From contig CAWCDJ010000003.1 in assembly GCA_963794265.1 (NCBI GenBank), positions 186,001-250,000 on the forward strand: a stretch of DNA of 64,000 nt, in the 5' to 3' direction. How positions within the stretch are numbered: the stretch's first letter is position 1; each line of letters begins with the position of its first letter. The DNA is from CAWCDJ01 sp963794265 (lineage in GTDB: Bacteria > Acidobacteriota > Terriglobia > Bryobacterales > Bryobacteraceae). Shown here in pieces: positions 1-8,688 of this stretch. The notes beneath the pieces were generated by a model. It saw nothing but the letters and a program-made list of their open reading frames with translations. It ran no database searches and had not been told where the DNA came from. Made by a program: the position numbers and the translations under genes.

Positions 1-47
1 GGCTGCCACGAGTGTGCTCCGAAGAAGCGTTGGATTTAGTTTCATGA

Positions 48-1055
48 TTATGATTTCGGGAACAGAATAGCGAGCACGGGGTCCGCCGTAAACATGCACC
101 GCGCATTATGGCCGCACAGCGGCACCACCAGCGATTCATGATGCGCCCCGAACTTCTGGTTCACATACTTCACATAGGCCTCTCCGCGGGCCTGCCGCGT
201 GGGTCCCTGCGCCATCGCCGGGCAGGAGGAATCGAAGCCCGCCAGAGGCAGCACGTCCAGTTCGCCCACCAGGTAGGTGGCGGGCCGCGCGGCCAGTTGC
301 CGCTTTAGCTGGTCATCGTCCAGGCCGGCTGCATACCCGGAGCGCCCCTTCAGCCCGTACGGCCAGCGGTCGTAGGTGGTGCAGTTGCGCGCGTCGTTGA
401 ACGCGCGGAACTCCCCGCCGCCGGCAGCGGGACGCGTGCCATCCAGGTAGGCATAGCTCGAGGGGTTCGCCACCACGTAGGTCACCCGCACCCCGAGCGA
501 ATCGTGGACTCGGTTGGCCATTTCGTAGCGCGTCACGAACTGCCCTCCCGCCGAATGCCCCGCCACCACGATGGCTTTCAGGTTCGGGAAGGCGTCCCCC
601 CGGGCCAGCCGGCGGAGAATCTCGTCGGCGAAATCGTACGACGTCAGGTCCGGATTGCTGTTCGAGGCGCCGCCCGAGCGCCAACTGTCGCCGTTGCAGC
701 TCCAGCTCACTTCGTTGGGCGCCAAGGTGTCGCGGCAGCCGCGCCCGTCGTTCGAGGCAAACCGCGGCGCAATTACCACCGTGTCCTCCAGCGCGCCCGC
801 CAGAAATGCCGCGGCCACCGCGGTGCGGAAGTAGTTGCCGGCGTCCCGCCCGGCGCCGTGAATCATGACGAGTGCCCGGGTGACCTGTTCGTTCTTTTCA
901 TCCAGCGAATACGTCCGGTAGATCAGCGAGCGCGCGGGGCCGCCGCCCAGCCTGACCCATTCCGTGCATCCCTGGCTTGATACGCAGGCCGATCCGTAGG
1001 AAGCCGCCGGGATGAGGGCCAGCAAGGCCAGAACGCGCGTCATGGCCTTCAGCAT
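48..1055 (-). CDS. Secreted alpha/beta hydrolase
   Basis: Predicted exported serine hydrolase of the alpha/beta-hydrolase fold, about 335 residues. The N-terminus (Met, Lys, then a Leu/Ala-rich stretch ending ...PAASYGSA) reads as a signal peptide. After the first strand, HGAGRD (residues 66-71) is a typical oxyanion-hole segment. GHSAGG places the nucleophile at Ser168. GELDVLP near residue 265 would carry the acid, and the LCGHN motif close to the C-terminus the catalytic His. Several Cys residues suggest periplasmic disulfides. The open frame runs further upstream to 1205, but that part is Arg-rich and not protein-like. Met at 1055 or four codons later at 1043 fits the signal peptide better. 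The substrate cannot be predicted; an esterase or depolymerase-like activity is possible. Confidence 0.8.
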   Translation of the reverse strand: MLKAMTRVLALLALIPAASYGSACVSSQGCTEWVRLGGGPARSLIYRTYSLDEKNEQVTRALVMIHGAGRDAGNYFRTAVAAAFLAGALEDTVVIAPRFASNDGRGCRDTLAPNEVSWSCNGDSWRSGGASNSNPDLTSYDFADEILRRLARGDAFPNLKAIVVAGHSAGGQFVTRYEMANRVHDSLGVRVTYVVANPSSYAYLDGTRPAAGGGEFRAFNDARNCTTYDRWPYGLKGRSGYAAGLDDDQLKRQLAARPATYLVGELDVLPLAGFDSSCPAMAQGPTRQARGEAYVKYVNQKFGAHHESLVVPLCGHNARCMFTADPVLAILFPKS

Positions 1056-1205
1056 AACTTCACTGCACGGGGATGTCCACTTGCGCGCGGAGCGCCCCGC
1101 CTGGCGCGCGCCGCGGCGGCTCTCACGGCCGGGTCTTCGTGAAGCGTGATGTTCGCCACCATCTGCGCGCCGCCTCCCCCCGGTTTTTCTGTGGACTACT
1201 ATCAA

Positions 1206-1462
1206 CGGGGGATTGGTCAGAGATGTTTATCGCTTTACGCTGAAAAGTGGAGGCGGTAAGTTCACTAAGTGGCCCCACGCTTTCAGGTGGTGAGGCCGCG
1301 GGGCTTGCCGTCCAGCGTAGATCTTTTCGAGCAGGCGAGGGGACGGTCTCCCCAGGTTGGCGTCATGCCGTCCCGGTTGTTCGTTCTGCTCAAAACCATT
1401 TACAGGAGGCAAGGCGGAGCCCTGTCTCCCCTACAAAACTTCGGAACAGGAGAGAGCCAAGG
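1206..1462 (+). promoter_or_regulatory. Long structured 5' leader before the LPXTG/sortase cassette
   Basis: No convincing gene lies between the hydrolase and the LPKTG-tailed protein. The stretch has a GGACGG/CCGTCC stem (1341-1346 with 1368-1373). It also has two copies of ACAGGAG (1402-1408 and 1446-1452) flanking CCTGT at 1421-1425. CCTGT could pair with either copy, and the second copy overlaps the Shine-Dalgarno of the next gene. This looks like a leader that could control translation, but it matches no riboswitch class I can recognise, and the pairing is only five base pairs. Confidence 0.3.
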
Positions 1463-2170
1463 ATGAGGAGTCTCGGATTGACTATTTTGGCCCTGGTGGG
1501 CGCGGCAGCCATGGTCTGCCCGCAAGCGCGGGCCGATGAGTGGAATAAGAAGACTGTAGTTACGTTCAACCAGCCGGTGGAAATCCCGGGCATCGTGCTC
1601 CCGGCAGGCACTTACGTCTTCAAGCTTGCCGACACAATGGCGGACCGCAACGTCGTGCAGGTGTTCAATAAAAACGAAAATCGCCTGTACGGAACTTTTC
1701 TGGCGATTCCCGATTACCGGATGAAGACGCCGGATAAAGCGATCATCACGTTCGAAGAAAGAGCGGCCGGATCGCCCGAAGCCGTCAAAGCATGGTTCTA
1801 TCCCGGCGATAACTATGGCGATGAGTTCGTCTATCCTAAAGCCAGGGCGGTCGAGTTGGCCCATGTTACTCACCAGGCGGTGCCCTCCATGCCGTCGGAA
1901 CTCGCCGCGAATACCAAGAAGCCGGCTAAGACCATGAAGGAGGCGCCGGTAATGGCGATGAAGCAGTCTCATCTGACGGTCCAGAGCCCCGGCGGCGAGG
2001 AATCGGAAGTGGCCCAGGCATTTCCGCCGCGCCCGGTGGAGACCGCGTCCGCGCGGATTCCCAAGCGACTGCCGAAGACGGGCAGCCCGTTGCCGCTGAT
2101 CGGCCTCATCGGCCTGATTTCCCTCGGAGGCGGCTGGTCGCTTCGCGTCGCGGCCCGTCGGAACGGATAG
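1463..2170 (+). CDS. Exported protein with C-terminal LPXTG-type sorting signal
   Basis: 235-residue secreted protein. The start at 1463 follows a good AGGAGAG ribosome-binding site and gives a clean signal peptide (MRSLGLTILALVGAA... cleaved near QARA-DE). The middle (residues 25-130) is a beta-rich domain seen in many acidobacterial exported proteins, with phrases such as VEIPGIVLPAGTYVFKL and AWFYPGDNYGDEF. The tail is a textbook sortase substrate signal: LPKTG at 203-207, a hydrophobic Leu/Ile/Gly segment, then Arg-Arg-Asn-Gly. It is followed eight bases later by a VWA gene and then a sortase, so it is the likely substrate of that sortase. The function of the mature domain is unknown. The 216 bases of open frame upstream of this start are not protein-like. 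Confidence 0.85.
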   Translation: MRSLGLTILALVGAAAMVCPQARADEWNKKTVVTFNQPVEIPGIVLPAGTYVFKLADTMADRNVVQVFNKNENRLYGTFLAIPDYRMKTPDKAIITFEERAAGSPEAVKAWFYPGDNYGDEFVYPKARAVELAHVTHQAVPSMPSELAANTKKPAKTMKEAPVMAMKQSHLTVQSPGGEESEVAQAFPPRPVETASARIPKRLPKTGSPLPLIGLIGLISLGGGWSLRVAARRNG

Positions 2171-2178
2171 CCGCGGAA

Positions 2179-3129
2179 ATGCGGCGCGGGAAGAGAGCGG
2201 GGGCGTGCATCGGTCTCCCGCTCTCTTTGCTCCTCGCCGGCCTGCCGTCCGTCTGCGCCGCTCAAACCGGAGAGGAACCGCAGAACCGGATCTCGGTGGA
2301 TGTCAACCTGGTGGTTCTGCACGCCACCGTAACCGGCCGCCGGAACCTTCCTGTTGCCGGACTTCGGGAGCAGGACTTTCGAGTTTTCGACACGGGCATC
2401 CTTCGCCCCGTCCGCTTCTTCAGCCATGAGGATATCCCGGTGACCGTGGGACTGGTGATCGATCACAGCGGCAGCATGGGACCGAAACTTCCGGACGTCA
2501 CGGCGGCCGCCGAGACCTTTGCACGCGCCAGCAACCCGGCCGACCAGATGTTCGTGGTCAACTTCAACGAGCACGTCTCCTTCGCGCTGCCCGGCGGTCT
2601 AAGGTTCACCGCGAGCCCCTCCGAAATCGAGCGGGCCATCGAGAGAACGCGGACCACCGGAAAGACCGCGCTCTACGACGCCGTGGCTGCCGGGCTCAAT
2701 CAGATCCGCAAGGGAACCTGCGATAAGAAGGTACTGATTGTCATCAGCGATGGCGGAGACAATGCCAGCCACGTCACCTTTGCCCAAGCCATGAAAGACG
2801 CCAAGGAATCGAACACCATCATCTACACCATCGGCCTGTTCGACGAGAACGACCCGGACAGCAATCCCCGTGTGCTCGAACAACTGGCGCGCGCCACCGG
2901 GGGCGAGGTTTTTCTGCCGCAAACCCCAGCCGCGGCCGTGGGCATCTGCGACCAGATCGCGAAGGATATTCGCAGCCAGTACACCCTCGCTTTCGAACCC
3001 CCGGCCGACGCGGGTAGCGCCTGGCGCACGATCCGGGTGGTGGCCGGCGCACCCCACCGGGGACGCCTCACGGTTCGAACGCGAGCCGGCTACTATCCCC
3101 GTTCCAGGCCCGCCGCGGAGCCCCGATGA
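2179..3129 (+). CDS. VWFA-related (acidobacterial type) exported protein
   Basis: 316-residue protein with a signal peptide (residues 1-28, ending VCAA-QT) and a von Willebrand factor A domain. The metal-ion-dependent adhesion motif DxSxS is present as DHSGS at residues 95-99. ISDGGD further on fits the later MIDAS region. A short beta-domain (residues 35-85, VVLHATVTGRRNLPVAGL) precedes it, as in the acidobacterial VWFA-related family. The protein has no LPXTG tail of its own. It starts eight bases after the sorting-signal gene, and its stop overlaps the sortase start (ATGA), so the three genes should be co-translated. A role as an adhesive or scaffolding partner at the cell surface is inferred from VWA proteins next to sortases elsewhere. 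Confidence 0.85.
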   Translation: MRRGKRAGACIGLPLSLLLAGLPSVCAAQTGEEPQNRISVDVNLVVLHATVTGRRNLPVAGLREQDFRVFDTGILRPVRFFSHEDIPVTVGLVIDHSGSMGPKLPDVTAAAETFARASNPADQMFVVNFNEHVSFALPGGLRFTASPSEIERAIERTRTTGKTALYDAVAAGLNQIRKGTCDKKVLIVISDGGDNASHVTFAQAMKDAKESNTIIYTIGLFDENDPDSNPRVLEQLARATGGEVFLPQTPAAAVGICDQIAKDIRSQYTLAFEPPADAGSAWRTIRVVAGAPHRGRLTVRTRAGYYPRSRPAAEPR

Positions 3130-3704
3130 GAGTCGCCCGCTGGAGCTCGTATCTTCTTTTCGCCATGGCCGCGGTTGCGCTCGGCTACTGCGCGTTCGTG
3201 CTGGGAAGCGCCTGGCGGTATCAGAGCCGCGCAAACCGGGAACTCGCCAGGGCCCTGGTCCGGACGCGCCGCCCTGGGGCCGGACCCGGAGTGTTGCCCG
3301 AAATCACGCGCGACGGCTTGATCGGCCGCTTCGAAATTCCGCGGCTGAAACTCTCGGTAGCGCTCGCGGAAGGTTCGGATGCCGCCACGCTGCGCAAAGC
3401 GGCAGGCCACATCGAGGGCACGGCTTTCCCCGGCGACCCCGGGAATGTCGGGATCGCCGGCCATCGCGACACTTTTTTCCGCCCGCTGCGGCTCATCCGC
3501 GACCGTGACCTGGTGGTGCTCGACACGCTGCGCGGGCGCTTCTGCTACCGCGTGGTTTCCACCAGGATCGTCAAGCCGGATGCCGTCGGCGTGCTCGCGC
3601 CCACTCCGCGCCAGGTCCTGACGATCGTGACCTGTTACCCGTTCGACTATGTCGGGTCCGCTCCCTACCGCTTCATCGTGCGGGCCCGGCGCGTGAACGG
3701 TTGA
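3126..3704 (+). CDS. Sortase family transpeptidase
   Basis: 192-residue single-pass membrane sortase. Residues 8-28 form an N-terminal membrane anchor. The catalytic triad is visible: His113 in AGHRDTF, Cys170 in LTIVTCYPF (the TLxTC signature) and Arg182 in PYRFIVRA. The length and N-terminal anchor suit class D or related small sortases. It is the third gene of a cassette with an LPKTG-tailed protein and a VWA protein, which points to a dedicated sortase. What it attaches its substrate to is unclear in an organism expected to have an outer membrane and thin peptidoglycan; an archaeosortase-like processing role without wall attachment is an alternative. Confidence 0.9.
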   Translation: MRVARWSSYLLFAMAAVALGYCAFVLGSAWRYQSRANRELARALVRTRRPGAGPGVLPEITRDGLIGRFEIPRLKLSVALAEGSDAATLRKAAGHIEGTAFPGDPGNVGIAGHRDTFFRPLRLIRDRDLVVLDTLRGRFCYRVVSTRIVKPDAVGVLAPTPRQVLTIVTCYPFDYVGSAPYRFIVRARRVNG

Positions 3705-3711
3705 CGCCGCC

Positions 3712-3736
3712 CGCTCCGTCACGCTCGCGGCTCTGT
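3712..3736. repeat. Half-copy of palindromic repeat family A
   Basis: CGCTCCGTCACGCTCGCGG followed by CTCTGT matches one arm of the element at 38643-38702 with two mismatches. It sits between the convergent sortase and GH2 genes. No second arm is visible here. Confidence 0.6.
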
Positions 3737-3750
3737 GGGTAAGGACGGAC

Positions 3751-6700
3751 CTACTCCAGGTTGAAGCCTTCCACCGCGATGCGCGGGAGTTCGCCGCGCG
3801 TATCCGCGTCTTCCACTTCGGTCCGGATGGTCCGCCGCTCGCCCGGCATCAGGGCCACGTAGTTATCGCTGTAGAGCGCGGGCAGTATGCGATCGCCGGT
3901 CTTCTCCCGCACGGCTTTCAAGTGCACCATCAGCGCCGGCTCGCCGGACGTGTTGTGAATGTCGGTCACCATCACCCAGCGCGCGCCTTCGCGCGACACC
4001 CGGGTCTCGGCTTCCACCTTGACCTTGGGCAGTTTGCGGATCGCCTGAAAATTGTTCTCCTCGAGGCCCCGCAGGTAGAAGTTCTCCGATACCAGTTTCT
4101 CTCCCTTCCACAATTCGAGCCGGATGAAATGCACCGGCGTGAGTCCCTTCGGAAATTCGATTCGGATGGGCGCCGCCACCGAATCTTCGCTGCTGTCGAG
4201 CGTGGCCGTTTCGAGCCACTTCCGGCTGCCGTCCATGTTGAGGATCTCGGCCCGCGCGGTCAGGTTCGCCGCGTTGCCCGCGCTGTAGTTCACCACCTCC
4301 ACGGTGTCGTTGGCCGCGTTCCACTGGATGTGCAGCGGTTCGGCGCCCTTCTTGGAACCGAAGTACGCCGCGGTCGGATCGAGATAGTAGTCGTAGGTCT
4401 GCCACACCATCGAGGGCCACGCCGGATGGCTCATCCACAGCAGCACTCCCATGCGGTTTTTGCTCTGCGATTCGAACATGGCGCGGTAGCCGTCGTAGTT
4501 TTCGAACTGCGCCAGTTCCACCCACTTTTTGGCATTCGCCGCCGGGCCGTAGGTGCTTTCGATCAACTCCCGGTAGGCCGCGCCGCCTTGCGCCCCGGTC
4601 AGGCAGAAATCGTGCAGCCCCCACATGGGGCCGAGCGGCCACATCTCCGATTCCGGCATCATCTCCCGCAGGCTGTCGTAGTCGACGATGTTCGGCATCC
4701 CGATCTCGCTGTGGAACTTGGTGCCCGCCCGCTGCTCGAAATAATACCGGGTGCTCATCGCCCGATACGGCCCGTGCCCGGTCACCGTATCGTCGGCCGA
4801 ACTCGGAATGTACTGGATTCCCGGGGCCATCTCGCCGAGCGCGGCGCGGATCGAATCGTCCAGCGGCTTGAGCGGATAGCCTTCGTTGCGCCCGCAATAC
4901 AGCCCGATCGAAGGGTGATTCCGGACGCGCAGGATCGTATCCTTCGCGTTGCGAACGAACATCGCATTGTCGTTGGGGTCGGGCCCGTCCCAGGGGTTGG
5001 CCAGCCAGAAATCCTGCATGATCACGATGCCGTTGCGGTCCGCGGCCTCGTAGAACGCATCCTCGCCGATCTGCCCCACCCAGTTGCGCACCATGTTGAA
5101 GTGCATATCCCGGTGATAGCGCATGGCGGCTTCGTACTCCCGCCCGCGGTAGCGCAGCATCGACTCGCTGAAGCCCCAGTTTCCGCCCTTCGGAATGAAG
5201 CGCCGCCCGTTGATCCACATCTTCAACGCGCCGCCTTCCTCGGAATACGTGAACCGGCGAATGCCGGCCTGGAACCGGACCGAGTCCGAATCTTCGAACT
5301 TCAGCTCCACAGGATACAGGTTCGGTTCGCCGTATCCTGCCGGCCACCATAGCTTAGGGTTCTCGACGGCCAGGGTCTTCTCCACCGTCAAAGACCCGGA
5401 CGGTTTCAGGCTCACCCGCTCTTCGAAGCTCTGGCTGCCAAAGGTTCCGCGCAGCGCTCCGCTCACCGGCGCGGCCGAGTGGTTCCGCAGCGTCACCGCG
5501 ATCTTCACCGTGGCGTGCGCGGCATCTTCTGCCACGGTCGCTACCAACGGGTCCTCGACCGTCACGCTCTTCGTCACCGTGAAGTGAACGTCGTTCCAGA
5601 TGCCCGTGTCGCGGCCGCGAATGGTCGGAATCCAGTCCCAGCCGATGGACGCGTGAAACGTGGGGTTGTCGGCGCCCAACGCGCCGCCGTTCAGCCCCAC
5701 CGCCTCGAACGTCTTCTCCTTCATGCTGCCGGGCGTGGCGTTCTTGAAAATCCGCACGGCCAGCGCGTTCTTCTTCCCGGCCACCAGCTTGCCGGTCACG
5801 TCGAACCGCGCGCGTGTGAATGCGCCTTCGATGCGTCCCAGCCGGCTGCCGTTCAGGAAGACCTCGGCCTTCCAGTTGATGCCGTCGAAGTTCAGCCAGA
5901 CCTTGCCGCCCGGCCCGGCCGCCGGCGGCATAAACTCGTCGCGATACCAGAAATCGGCGTAGAAGAACGAGTCCGAAATCATGAGCTGGTTGTCGCCGAA
6001 GTTCGGATCCGCCACCGCGCCGGCGTTGTAGTAGCTGGCCAGCACGGTTCCGGGCACCGTGGCCGGCACCCACCCGCTGTCGTTGAATCCCGGCTGGGAA
6101 AGCGACTCGCCGCTAGCCTTCACCAGCGAATCGCGTTCGACCTTCCACGCTCCGCCCGCCAGTTGCAGGCCGGCCGCCGCGGGCTTGGGTTCGACCGCCA
6201 TGCCGCCGCGCCCGTAGACTTCGAGTTCGCTCAGGATGTAGCCATCGGGCGATGAGGCCTTGGTCATGAGCACCCGAACATAGCGGCCTTCGGCCGGCTG
6301 CGCCAGGCGTATATCGCTGCTGTCGAGCGCGTGAATGGTCTTCCACTCTTTGGCGTCGTCGGAAACCTGCAGCGCGCCCTCGGCCGCGGGTTTGATCCAG
6401 GTCAACGTCACGCGGTCGAACTGGCTGCGGGCGCCCAGGTCTACGTATACCCATTCCTCGCCGGTGCCCGCGCTCTTCCACGCGCTGGTGAAGTCGAACG
6501 GGCCGCCCAGGTGTACCAGTTGCCTGCCGTCAAAGAACCGCACTTCCGCCACGCGCCAGGTAAGCGGCCGTCCGTTGTCGAACTGTAGCCGGTAATACCG
6601 GTGCCGGGAAACCGCCGAAAAGGCGATGTGCGGGTGGAGTTCGCCGGTCGGATGGGCCATTCCGGCGGCCTGGCCGAGCTGGTTCCACGCCTGGCCATCG

Positions 6701-7182
6701 TCGGACCCCAGAACCGTGAGCGTCCACTCCTGGTTGTCCGCCTCGGCTGCCACCACGTTGGCGTCCACTTCCAGGCGGTCCACCGCCGGTGCAGCCATGC
6801 CGCCGTGGATTTCCATCTCGAGCCACGGGCTCTTGCCGCGCAGGTCCACCGTGGAGGCCCAGTTGCTGTCCAGCGCCAGTTCGCGGGTGCCCCGCGGCAG
6901 AACGCCCTTCGTGCTGGTGGAAACCGCCAGCCATCGTGGCAGGCGTGTCTCCTTGATTCCGTCCGTGACCAGCTGCGCGGTCAGGTTGTAATCGTAACTG
7001 CTCGAGTGGAACGCCGGACGCCGCAGCGCCAGGTTGCGGTAGGCCTGCGGACCCGCGTGGATCGTCGGCGACCAGCTTTCAGCCGGAGATCCCGGGTACA
7101 CTCCGACGCCGCGTGTGTACTCCTGCGCTTCCAGGCAGGGAAGCACAAGCAGCATGGAAATAAAAAGAAAAGTTCGAGACAT
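3751..7182 (-). CDS. Secreted GH2 glycosidase with discoidin-like domains (exo-glucosaminidase/mannosidase type)
   Basis: Large exported glycoside hydrolase, about 1143 residues. The signal peptide ends near LEAQ-EY. Residues about 55-330 contain two F5/8-type-C-like modules (RYYRLQFDNG...VAEVRFFDG and RYVRVLM...LSELEVYG), likely carbohydrate-binding. A GH2 sugar-binding domain (about 345-510), an immunoglobulin-like domain (about 530-650), the TIM barrel and C-terminal beta-domains follow. Numbering from the Met at 7197, the acid/base is Glu772 in CGRNEG and the probable nucleophile Glu831 in FHSEIG, the order seen in exo-beta-glucosaminidase and beta-mannosidase relatives. The substrate is not certain. 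Start choice lies between 7182 and 7197; a TACAAT box on this strand (7209-7214) puts the transcript start near 7201, which would leave a very short leader. It is monocistronic, with the sortase gene convergent. Confidence 0.85.
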   Translation of the reverse strand: MSRTFLFISMLLVLPCLEAQEYTRGVGVYPGSPAESWSPTIHAGPQAYRNLALRRPAFHSSSYDYNLTAQLVTDGIKETRLPRWLAVSTSTKGVLPRGTRELALDSNWASTVDLRGKSPWLEMEIHGGMAAPAVDRLEVDANVVAAEADNQEWTLTVLGSDDGQAWNQLGQAAGMAHPTGELHPHIAFSAVSRHRYYRLQFDNGRPLTWRVAEVRFFDGRQLVHLGGPFDFTSAWKSAGTGEEWVYVDLGARSQFDRVTLTWIKPAAEGALQVSDDAKEWKTIHALDSSDIRLAQPAEGRYVRVLMTKASSPDGYILSELEVYGRGGMAVEPKPAAAGLQLAGGAWKVERDSLVKASGESLSQPGFNDSGWVPATVPGTVLASYYNAGAVADPNFGDNQLMISDSFFYADFWYRDEFMPPAAGPGGKVWLNFDGINWKAEVFLNGSRLGRIEGAFTRARFDVTGKLVAGKKNALAVRIFKNATPGSMKEKTFEAVGLNGGALGADNPTFHASIGWDWIPTIRGRDTGIWNDVHFTVTKSVTVEDPLVATVAEDAAHATVKIAVTLRNHSAAPVSGALRGTFGSQSFEERVSLKPSGSLTVEKTLAVENPKLWWPAGYGEPNLYPVELKFEDSDSVRFQAGIRRFTYSEEGGALKMWINGRRFIPKGGNWGFSESMLRYRGREYEAAMRYHRDMHFNMVRNWVGQIGEDAFYEAADRNGIVIMQDFWLANPWDGPDPNDNAMFVRNAKDTILRVRNHPSIGLYCGRNEGYPLKPLDDSIRAALGEMAPGIQYIPSSADDTVTGHGPYRAMSTRYYFEQRAGTKFHSEIGMPNIVDYDSLREMMPESEMWPLGPMWGLHDFCLTGAQGGAAYRELIESTYGPAANAKKWVELAQFENYDGYRAMFESQSKNRMGVLLWMSHPAWPSMVWQTYDYYLDPTAAYFGSKKGAEPLHIQWNAANDTVEVVNYSAGNAANLTARAEILNMDGSRKWLETATLDSSEDSVAAPIRIEFPKGLTPVHFIRLELWKGEKLVSENFYLRGLEENNFQAIRKLPKVKVEAETRVSREGARWVMVTDIHNTSGEPALMVHLKAVREKTGDRILPALYSDNYVALMPGERRTIRTEVEDADTRGELPRIAVEGFNLE

Positions 7183-7343
7183 TTGTGGACCGGCCATTCC
7201 AGTGGACTATTGTACTGATCTTCACGGCACGACTCCGATCCCTGTGTAACCCCGCCCGGAAAACTCCACGCTTCCGCGCCTGATAACCTCCAAGGTGTGA
7301 AAGCTAACCACTTCTTTCCGCCGCAGTCTAACCGATCAGCCGG

Positions 7344-7922
7344 ATGGAACTGACCGACCGAGCGTTTGTGGCCCGGGTGAGAGCCGGGGATGCCGACGCC
7401 TTTCGGGCGCTGGTGGAGCGCCACGGCCGTTCCCTGTTCCGGCTCGCTTTTCGTATGACCGGCAATGAACAGGACGCGGAAGACGTCGTGCAGGAAACCT
7501 TCCTGCGCGCCTATCGCCAGATCGCCAGGTTCGACGAGCGCTCGAGCTTCGGCACCTGGCTCTATCGCATCGCCTCCAACTGCTCGCTCGACACCATACG
7601 CTCCCGCAAACGCCGCTCCGAACAGGTGTCGCCAGTGGGGGAGGAGGGCGGCGAAGAGGTGGTGGCGGCCCTGGCCTGTGGCCGCCCCGGTCCGGAGCGC
7701 GAGGCGCTCAGCACCGAACTGCGCGTCTGTGTGGCAAACGCCATGCGCGAGCTCAGCGCGCAAGAAAGAACCGCCTTCGTACTGCGCCACTACGAAGGCA
7801 TGTCGATCGAGGAAGTAAGCCGCGTGTTGGAGTGTCAACCCGGCGCGGCCAAGCACAGCGTGTTCCGCGCCGTGCAGAAACTGCGAAGGGCGCTCGAGCC
7901 CGTTGTGAGTCCCGCAAGATGA
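7344..7922 (+). CDS. ECF-type RNA polymerase sigma factor
   Basis: 192-residue extracytoplasmic-function sigma factor. Region 2 is clear (FRLAFRMTGNEQDAEDVVQE and TFLRAYRQIARFDERSSFGTWLY split across residues 30-80, with IASN after). Region 4 forms the C-terminal helix-turn-helix (LSAQERTAFVLRHYEGMSIEEVSRVL, about 132-157). Its stop overlaps the start of a zinc-finger anti-sigma gene (ATGA), the usual ECF regulator/antagonist pair. Two exported HEAT-repeat genes follow and may belong to its regulon or signalling path. A GTCTAA sequence at 7326-7331 could be an ECF -10 element for autoregulation, but a matching -35 is not convincing. Confidence 0.92.
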   Translation: MELTDRAFVARVRAGDADAFRALVERHGRSLFRLAFRMTGNEQDAEDVVQETFLRAYRQIARFDERSSFGTWLYRIASNCSLDTIRSRKRRSEQVSPVGEEGGEEVVAALACGRPGPEREALSTELRVCVANAMRELSAQERTAFVLRHYEGMSIEEVSRVLECQPGAAKHSVFRAVQKLRRALEPVVSPAR

Positions 7923-8674
7923 ACCACCTGAGCGAAGAAGAATTGATTCTGCACTACTACGGCGAAGAGGCCGGGGACGACCAGTCCGCCCGGCATCTCG
8001 AAGCCTGCGCCGAGTGCCGCGCCCTGTACGGATCGCTTCAGCGCGTGTTGAATACGTTGGAGGCACTGCCGGTTCCGGAGCGCGGTCCCGAGTACGGCGC
8101 CGCGCTATGGTCGCGGCTCGAACCGGCAATTCCCGCGCGCCGCCGCTGGTGGCAGGCGGTGCCCGCGTGGCGATGGGCGGCCGCCGCCGCGGCCGTAGCC
8201 GTCCTCATGGTTGCCGCCTTCGTTGCCGGCCGGTTCTACCCCACCGCACGCTCCGTCCCCATGGCGGCGGCCGACCCGCAGGCTCGCGAGCGCATCCTGC
8301 TGCTGGCAGTCGGCGATTACCTCGATCGCTCGCAGCTCGTGCTCGCGGAACTGGCCAACGCGGAAACCAGGGGCGCGCTCGACATCACCGCGGAAAAGGA
8401 GCGCGCCGCCGACCTGGTCAGCGAAAGCCGCCTCTACCGCCAGACCGCTCTCCACACCGGCGACGATCGCGTGGCCGCGCTTCTCGACGATCTCGACCGT
8501 GTCCTGATCGAGATTTCTCACGCGCCCTCGCGCCTCGACCAGCGGGATCTTGCCGAGCTTCGCAGCCGCCTGCGCTCGGACGGCATTCTGTTCAAGATTC
8601 GCGTTCTGGGCTCCAACGTCCGGAACCAGGAAGATTCGGGGCGCGACCCAATTCCGCCCCGGCAAAAACTGTAA
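7919..8674 (+). CDS. Membrane anti-sigma factor with zinc-finger (zf-HC2) domain
   Basis: 251-residue single-pass membrane protein. The N-terminal cytoplasmic domain has the HxxxCxxC zinc-finger of ZAS anti-sigma factors (His26, Cys30, Cys33). A basic/Trp segment leads into an Ala/Val-rich membrane helix (about residues 83-105, WRWAAAAAAVAVLMVAAF). The rest is an exported helical domain rich in Arg/Glu/Leu. The start is fixed by the four-base overlap with the sigma gene. It should hold the upstream sigma factor inactive at the membrane until an envelope signal arrives. Confidence 0.88.
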   Translation: MNHLSEEELILHYYGEEAGDDQSARHLEACAECRALYGSLQRVLNTLEALPVPERGPEYGAALWSRLEPAIPARRRWWQAVPAWRWAAAAAAVAVLMVAAFVAGRFYPTARSVPMAAADPQARERILLLAVGDYLDRSQLVLAELANAETRGALDITAEKERAADLVSESRLYRQTALHTGDDRVAALLDDLDRVLIEISHAPSRLDQRDLAELRSRLRSDGILFKIRVLGSNVRNQEDSGRDPIPPRQKL

Positions 8675-8688
8675 AGAGGTGATTCACG

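Noticed and set aside
1206..1462. Cyclic-di-GMP (GEMM) riboswitch before the sortase cassette
   Set aside because: The conserved GEMM core sequences are absent, although the leader is long and structured.
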